From Frigidibacter sp. SD6-1 (lineage in GTDB: Bacteria > Pseudomonadota > Alphaproteobacteria > Rhodobacterales > Rhodobacteraceae): a stretch of DNA of 64,000 bases. The notes below the pieces were generated by a model. The model was given only the letters and a program-made list of their open reading frames with translations, did not search any database and was not told the DNA's origin. Location: positions 124,001-188,000 of the forward strand of contig NZ_JARJNR010000004.1 of NCBI RefSeq assembly GCF_030143255.1, given 5' to 3'. Both the position numbers and the translations under genes were made by a program. Shown here piece by piece: positions 60,506 through 64,000 of the stretch (within the stretch, counting starts at the first letter, position 1; every line of letters starts with the position of its first letter).

Positions 60506-62028
60506 CCACTCTGGCCGCCATACGCCTGCCTGTCGTCGCCGCGCTGTCGGCGCTGACAGGATTTGCGCTGTGGCAGCTGCTCGCTTTCTCGCGGGCGGGC
60601 ACGTTCGAATATCCGCTCGACGATACCTATATCCATCTTGCCATGGCCGAGGGGATCGCGGGCGGTACCTACGGAATCAATCCCGGGGAACCCGCATCGG
60701 CCGCCTCGTCGATCCTTTATCCGATCCTGCTCCTGCCGTTCGCCGGCAGCGACCTTCAGCGTTTCCTGCCGCTTCTTTGGAATACGGCGGCGCTTCTTGC
60801 GCTTGCCTTCATCTGGGGACGCATCGTGCGCGAGGCGGCGCTGACGCACACCCAGGCGCTATTCCTGGCTTTGATTGGCCCCTTCGCGCTTGGCATGCCT
60901 TCCGTAGCGGCGCTCGGGATGGAGCATTCGCTCCACGCGCTTGCGGTAGGTGTGCTGGTCCAGGGACTTTGGCGCTTTCTGACAACGGGCTCGCTCGGCC
61001 CTGCACTGGTCCTGTCAGCAGTCATTGCGCCGCTCATGCGCTATGAGGGCTTGGCGCTGTCACTCCTGGCTGCTGGCGTCTTGGTCCTGCGCGGCCGGGT
61101 CGCGGCGGGCCTGGCCTTGGGGGTCGCGGTCGTGGCAGGTCCGGTGCTCTTCGGGCTATTCCTGATGGGGCAGGGTCTCGATCCGTTGCCAAGCTCGGTT
61201 CTCGCGAAACTGGGGGATGGTAGCCGCAGCCCCGATCCGGTCGCGCGCTTCCTGTTGGCCACGGACGGTCCGGGGGCCGATGTCTTCCTCTCGGCTTTGG
61301 GGCTTCTTGGCCTTGCATTCCTTTCGCCGGTCGTGCGGAAGGATCGCAATCTTGCCTTGCTCGGTGCCGTTGTTGGGGCTGCGGCCCTTGCCCACCTCCT
61401 TTCGGGAAGCCCGTTCTACTTCAACCGTTACGAACATTATGTAATGGTCATGACCGGGGTGGCACTCGTGCTGGCCTTGCCACGCCTGGGCCGCCGCCTG
61501 AGGCAGTTCGTGCCGATCGCGATGGTGCTCTGGGCCTTGTCCCATTTCTGGTACAGCACCGTCTTCTACACCTGGAACCCGCGTTCGGTTCACCTGGAGC
61601 AGGAGCAGATGGCGCGCCTGACCGACCTGTTGCCGGGTGAACCCGTGGCGGTCAACGATATCGGCAAGGTAGCCTGGAAACGAGACGTAACCGTGCTCGA
61701 CCTCTGGGGGCTCGCTTCGCGCGAGGCCCGGCTCGCGCGCCTGCCGGGCACGGATGGGGCACCCGCGCCTGCAGGCTGGGCCGACGCGCTCGTGAAGAAG
61801 CATCGCGTGCGCTATGCGATGATCTACGATGAATGGATCGCAACCGGCATCGGGGCTGACTGGCGCCCGGTCGCGCAGCTGACGATGAGCCCGGAGCGTG
61901 GCCTTCAGGGTGGAGCCTATGTCACGATCTACGCGACCGATCCGGCCTTCGAGCCTGCGCTCAGAAAGGCGCTTCAAGAGCTTGCGGCGACCCTGCCGGA
62001 CGGAGCGATCCTGACTGAACTGGACTGA
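60502..62028 (+). CDS. Polytopic membrane protein, GT-C glycosyltransferase-like
   Basis: 508-aa protein with about eleven hydrophobic segments and a soluble C-terminal tail of about 140 residues. Near the N-terminus (EYPLDDTYIHLAMAEGIA) it has the acidic pair typical of GT-C lipid-linked-sugar transferases. The end has NDIGKVAWKRD and YAMIYDEW patterns. Substrate unknown. Its ATG overlaps the pccA stop and it lies 53 bp before the mutase gene, so it is inside the propionyl-CoA operon although its role there is not obvious. Confidence 0.78.
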   Translation: MTTLAAIRLPVVAALSALTGFALWQLLAFSRAGTFEYPLDDTYIHLAMAEGIAGGTYGINPGEPASAASSILYPILLLPFAGSDLQRFLPLLWNTAALLALAFIWGRIVREAALTHTQALFLALIGPFALGMPSVAALGMEHSLHALAVGVLVQGLWRFLTTGSLGPALVLSAVIAPLMRYEGLALSLLAAGVLVLRGRVAAGLALGVAVVAGPVLFGLFLMGQGLDPLPSSVLAKLGDGSRSPDPVARFLLATDGPGADVFLSALGLLGLAFLSPVVRKDRNLALLGAVVGAAALAHLLSGSPFYFNRYEHYVMVMTGVALVLALPRLGRRLRQFVPIAMVLWALSHFWYSTVFYTWNPRSVHLEQEQMARLTDLLPGEPVAVNDIGKVAWKRDVTVLDLWGLASREARLARLPGTDGAPAPAGWADALVKKHRVRYAMIYDEWIATGIGADWRPVAQLTMSPERGLQGGAYVTIYATDPAFEPALRKALQELAATLPDGAILTELD

Positions 62029-62081
62029 GTTTCGCGGATGGCCCGCCGCGGCCGTTCTACCGATGAGATGAGAGGATGACG

Positions 62082-64000
62082 ATGGCTGACCGGATGGACG
62101 ACTGGCGCGGGCTGGTGACGAAGGAACTGAAAGGCCGGACGCCCGAGGACCTGACCTGGGAGACGCTCGAGGGCATTGCGGTCAAGCCGCTTTACACCGA
62201 GGCCGACAGCAAGGGGCTGGCGCATATGGGCTCTCTGCCCGGCCTGGCGCCCTTCACCCGTGGCGTGCGCGCGACCATGTATGCGGGCCGCCCCTGGACG
62301 ATCCGGCAATATGCGGGCTTCTCGACGGCGGAGGAGAGCAATGCCTTCTACCGCAAGAACCTCGCCGCCGGGCAGCAGGGCGTGTCGGTCGCCTTCGACC
62401 TGGCCACCCACCGGGGCTATGACAGCGACCATCCGCGCGTGGTGGGCGATGTCGGCAAGGCGGGGGTGGCGATCGATTCTGTCGAGGACATGAAGATCCT
62501 CTTCGACGGAATCCCTCTGGATCAGGTTTCGGTCTCGATGACGATGAACGGGGCGGTGATCCCGGTCCTCGCCTCCTTCATCGTCGCGGGCGAGGAGCAG
62601 GGCGTCGATCGCGCGCTTCTGTCCGGCACGATCCAGAACGACATCCTGAAAGAGTTCATGGTGCGGAACACCTATGTCTATCCGCCCGAGCCTTCGATGA
62701 GGATCGTCGCCGATATCATTGAATATACGGCAAAAGAGATGCCGAAATTCAATTCGATCTCGATCTCGGGCTATCACATGCAGGAAGCGGGCGCGAACCT
62801 CGTGCAGGAGCTGGGCTATACGCTGGCCGACGGGCGCGAATATGTCCGCACCGCCATCGCGCGCGGCATGGATGTGGACGAGTTCGCCGGGCGCCTTTCA
62901 TTTTTCTTCGCTATCGGCATGAACTTCTTCATGGAGGCGTCGAAACTTCGCGCCGCGCGGCTGCTCTGGCACCGGATCATGACCGAGTTCGGGGCGAAGA
63001 AACCGTCAAGCCTGATGCTCAGGACCCATTGCCAGACCTCGGGCGTGTCCTTGCAGGAAAAGGACCCCTACAACAACGTCGTCCGCACCGCCTACGAGGC
63101 GATGAGCGCGGTTCTGGGCGGCACGCAGTCGCTCCATACGAATGCGCTCGACGAGGCGATGGCGCTGCCGACCGAGTTCTCTGCACGAATTGCGCGCAAT
63201 ACGCAGTTGATATTGCAGGAGGAAACCGGCGTGACGAAGGTCGTCGATCCGCTGGCGGGCTCCTACTATGTCGAAAGCCTGACCGCCCAACTGGCCGAGG
63301 AAGCCTGGAAGCTGATCGAGGAGGTCGAGGCGATGGGCGGCATGACCAAGGCCGTCGCCTCCGGCATGCCGAAGCTTCGCATCGAGGAATCGGCGGCCAG
63401 GCGTCAGGCGATGATCGACCGGGGCGAAGAGGTCGTCGTCGGCGTGAACAAGTACAAGCCCACGCGCGAGGATCAGGTCGAGATCCTCGACGTCGACAAT
63501 ATGGCGGTGCGCGAAGCGCAGGTGGCGCGTCTGACGAAGATCCGCGCGACGCGCGACGCGGGCACCTGCGATGCGGCGCTGGCGGAACTGGAACGCCGCG
63601 CCCGCGAGGGTGGCAACCTTCTGGAAGCGGCGGTCGCGGCGGCGCGGGCGCGGGCGAGCGTGGGAGAGATTTCGATGGCGATGGAAAAGGTGTTCGGCCG
63701 TCACCGGGCCGAGGTGAAGACGCTCGCGGGCGTCTATGGCTCGGCCTATGAGGGCGACGAGGGCTTTGCCCGTATCCAGAAAGAGGTCGAGACCTTTGCC
63801 GAGCAAGAGGGCCGCCGCCCCCGCATGCTGGTGGTAAAGATGGGACAGGATGGCCATGACCGCGGCGCCAAGGTCATCGCCACCGCATTCGCCGATATCG
63901 GCTTCGATGTGGACGTCGGCCCGCTCTTCCAGACACCGGACGAGGCGGCGCAGGATGCGATCGACAATGACGTGCATGTCGTAGGCGTCTCGTCGCAGGC
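62082..64000 (+). CDS. mcm: Methylmalonyl-CoA mutase (partial, runs off the window)
   Basis: The first 639 codons of the adenosylcobalamin mutase that turns methylmalonyl-CoA into succinyl-CoA. Catalytic domain parts: [30 protein letters not shown], and [21 protein letters not shown]; the B12 domain begins at [15 protein letters not shown] with the lower-ligand His. AGAGG lies 6 bp before ATG 62082 and directly at the ATG of 62076, so 62082 is preferred. Not fused to other domains in the visible part. Confidence 0.96.
   Translation, partial: MADRMDDWRGLVTKELKGRTPEDLTWETLEGIAVKPLYTEADSKGLAHMGSLPGLAPFTRGVRATMYAGRPWTIRQYAGFSTAEESNAFYRKNLAAGQQGVSVAFDLATHRGYDSDHPRVVGDVGKAGVAIDSVEDMKILFDGIPLDQVSVSMTMNGAVIPVLASFIVAGEEQGVDRALLSGTIQNDILKEFMVRNTYVYPPEPSMRIVADIIEYTAKEMPKFNSISISGYHMQEAGANLVQELGYTLADGREYVRTAIARGMDVDEFAGRLSFFFAIGMNFFMEASKLRAARLLWHRIMTEFGAKKPSSLMLRTHCQTSGVSLQEKDPYNNVVRTAYEAMSAVLGGTQSLHTNALDEAMALPTEFSARIARNTQLILQEETGVTKVVDPLAGSYYVESLTAQLAEEAWKLIEEVEAMGGMTKAVASGMPKLRIEESAARRQAMIDRGEEVVVGVNKYKPTREDQVEILDVDNMAVREAQVARLTKIRATRDAGTCDAALAELERRAREGGNLLEAAVAAARARASVGEISMAMEKVFGRHRAEVKTLAGVYGSAYEGDEGFARIQKEVETFAEQEGRRPRMLVVKMGQDGHDRGAKVIATAFADIGFDVDVGPLFQTPDEAAQDAIDNDVHVVGVSSQ

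Noticed and set aside
1-64000. CRISPR arrays, insertion sequences, prophage genes
   Set aside because: I saw no regularly spaced direct repeats, transposase motifs or phage genes. The repeats present are palindromic gene-end elements.

Overview
The window looks like chromosomal DNA from an alphaproteobacterium of the Rhodobacteraceae (Rhodobacterales). The evidence is the very high GC content, the betI-betB-betA/choXWV layout, a PccR-type regulator beside propionyl-CoA carboxylase genes, a VPLPA-CTERM protein, a stand-alone B12-binding protein next to DUF1638, and an SOS box of the alphaproteobacterial form GTTC-N7-GTTC. I could not run searches. Names come from recognised motifs and family resemblance.

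Layout. 1-1801: end of a spermidine/putrescine-type ABC importer (binding-protein tail, two permeases). 1805-13597: one long minus-strand gene series reading flavin oxidoreductase (TMADH/StcD-like), MttB-family methyltransferase, CocE/NonD hydrolase, dipeptide-type ABC importer (two permeases, two ATPases, Tat-exported binding protein) and a BetI-like TetR regulator. It reads as a catabolic unit, possibly for N-methylated amines. 13989-18745: tRNA(CAU), ABZJ_00895-like membrane protein, purM-purN, rnd, a lipoprotein, sufE. 18848-20474: DUF1638, a 57-aa membrane protein and a corrinoid protein. 20640-26457: LexA-box radical SAM gene, hisN, XRE regulator, quinone oxidoreductase, LysR/DUF1127 pair, Bax-inhibitor-1 protein with a heat-shock-like promoter. 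26505-27260: decayed P-loop kinase and rpmG. 27501-31558: 8-oxoguanine deaminase, FAD amine oxidase, guanine deaminase. 31685-38411: mgtE, 5-FTHF cyclo-ligase, VPLPA-CTERM protein, YmdB phosphoesterase, SLC13 transporter, YebC. 38559-41157: argP-like regulator, LysE exporter, DMT transporter. 41162-49033: choline uptake and oxidation (choXWV divergent from betI-betB-dehydratase-betA) with two BetI-type operators. 49164-51818: DUF1003, pabC/pabB, DUF465. 51822-64000: propionyl-CoA assimilation (pccR, pccB, pccA, methylmalonyl-CoA mutase running off the end), with small envelope proteins and a GT-C-like membrane protein among them.

How the genes work together. Choline is imported by ChoXWV and oxidised to glycine betaine by BetA/BetB under BetI. 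A dehydratase inside the operon could serve the serine-to-pyruvate end of the route. PccR and TTTGCAAA sites fit control of the propionyl-CoA to succinyl-CoA route.

Non-coding structure is the most unusual part. Three families of gene-end elements recur: (1) tandem perfect palindromes of 21-32 bp at four loci, two of the 32-bp copies differing by compensatory changes; (2) GC hairpins followed by a GAGGTATTT/GAGTATTT tail, mostly between convergent genes; (3) elements with CAGCGATGA, GCCTGTCAGGGC and GAAGAGCGG blocks, one of which supplies the last codons and stop of guaD.
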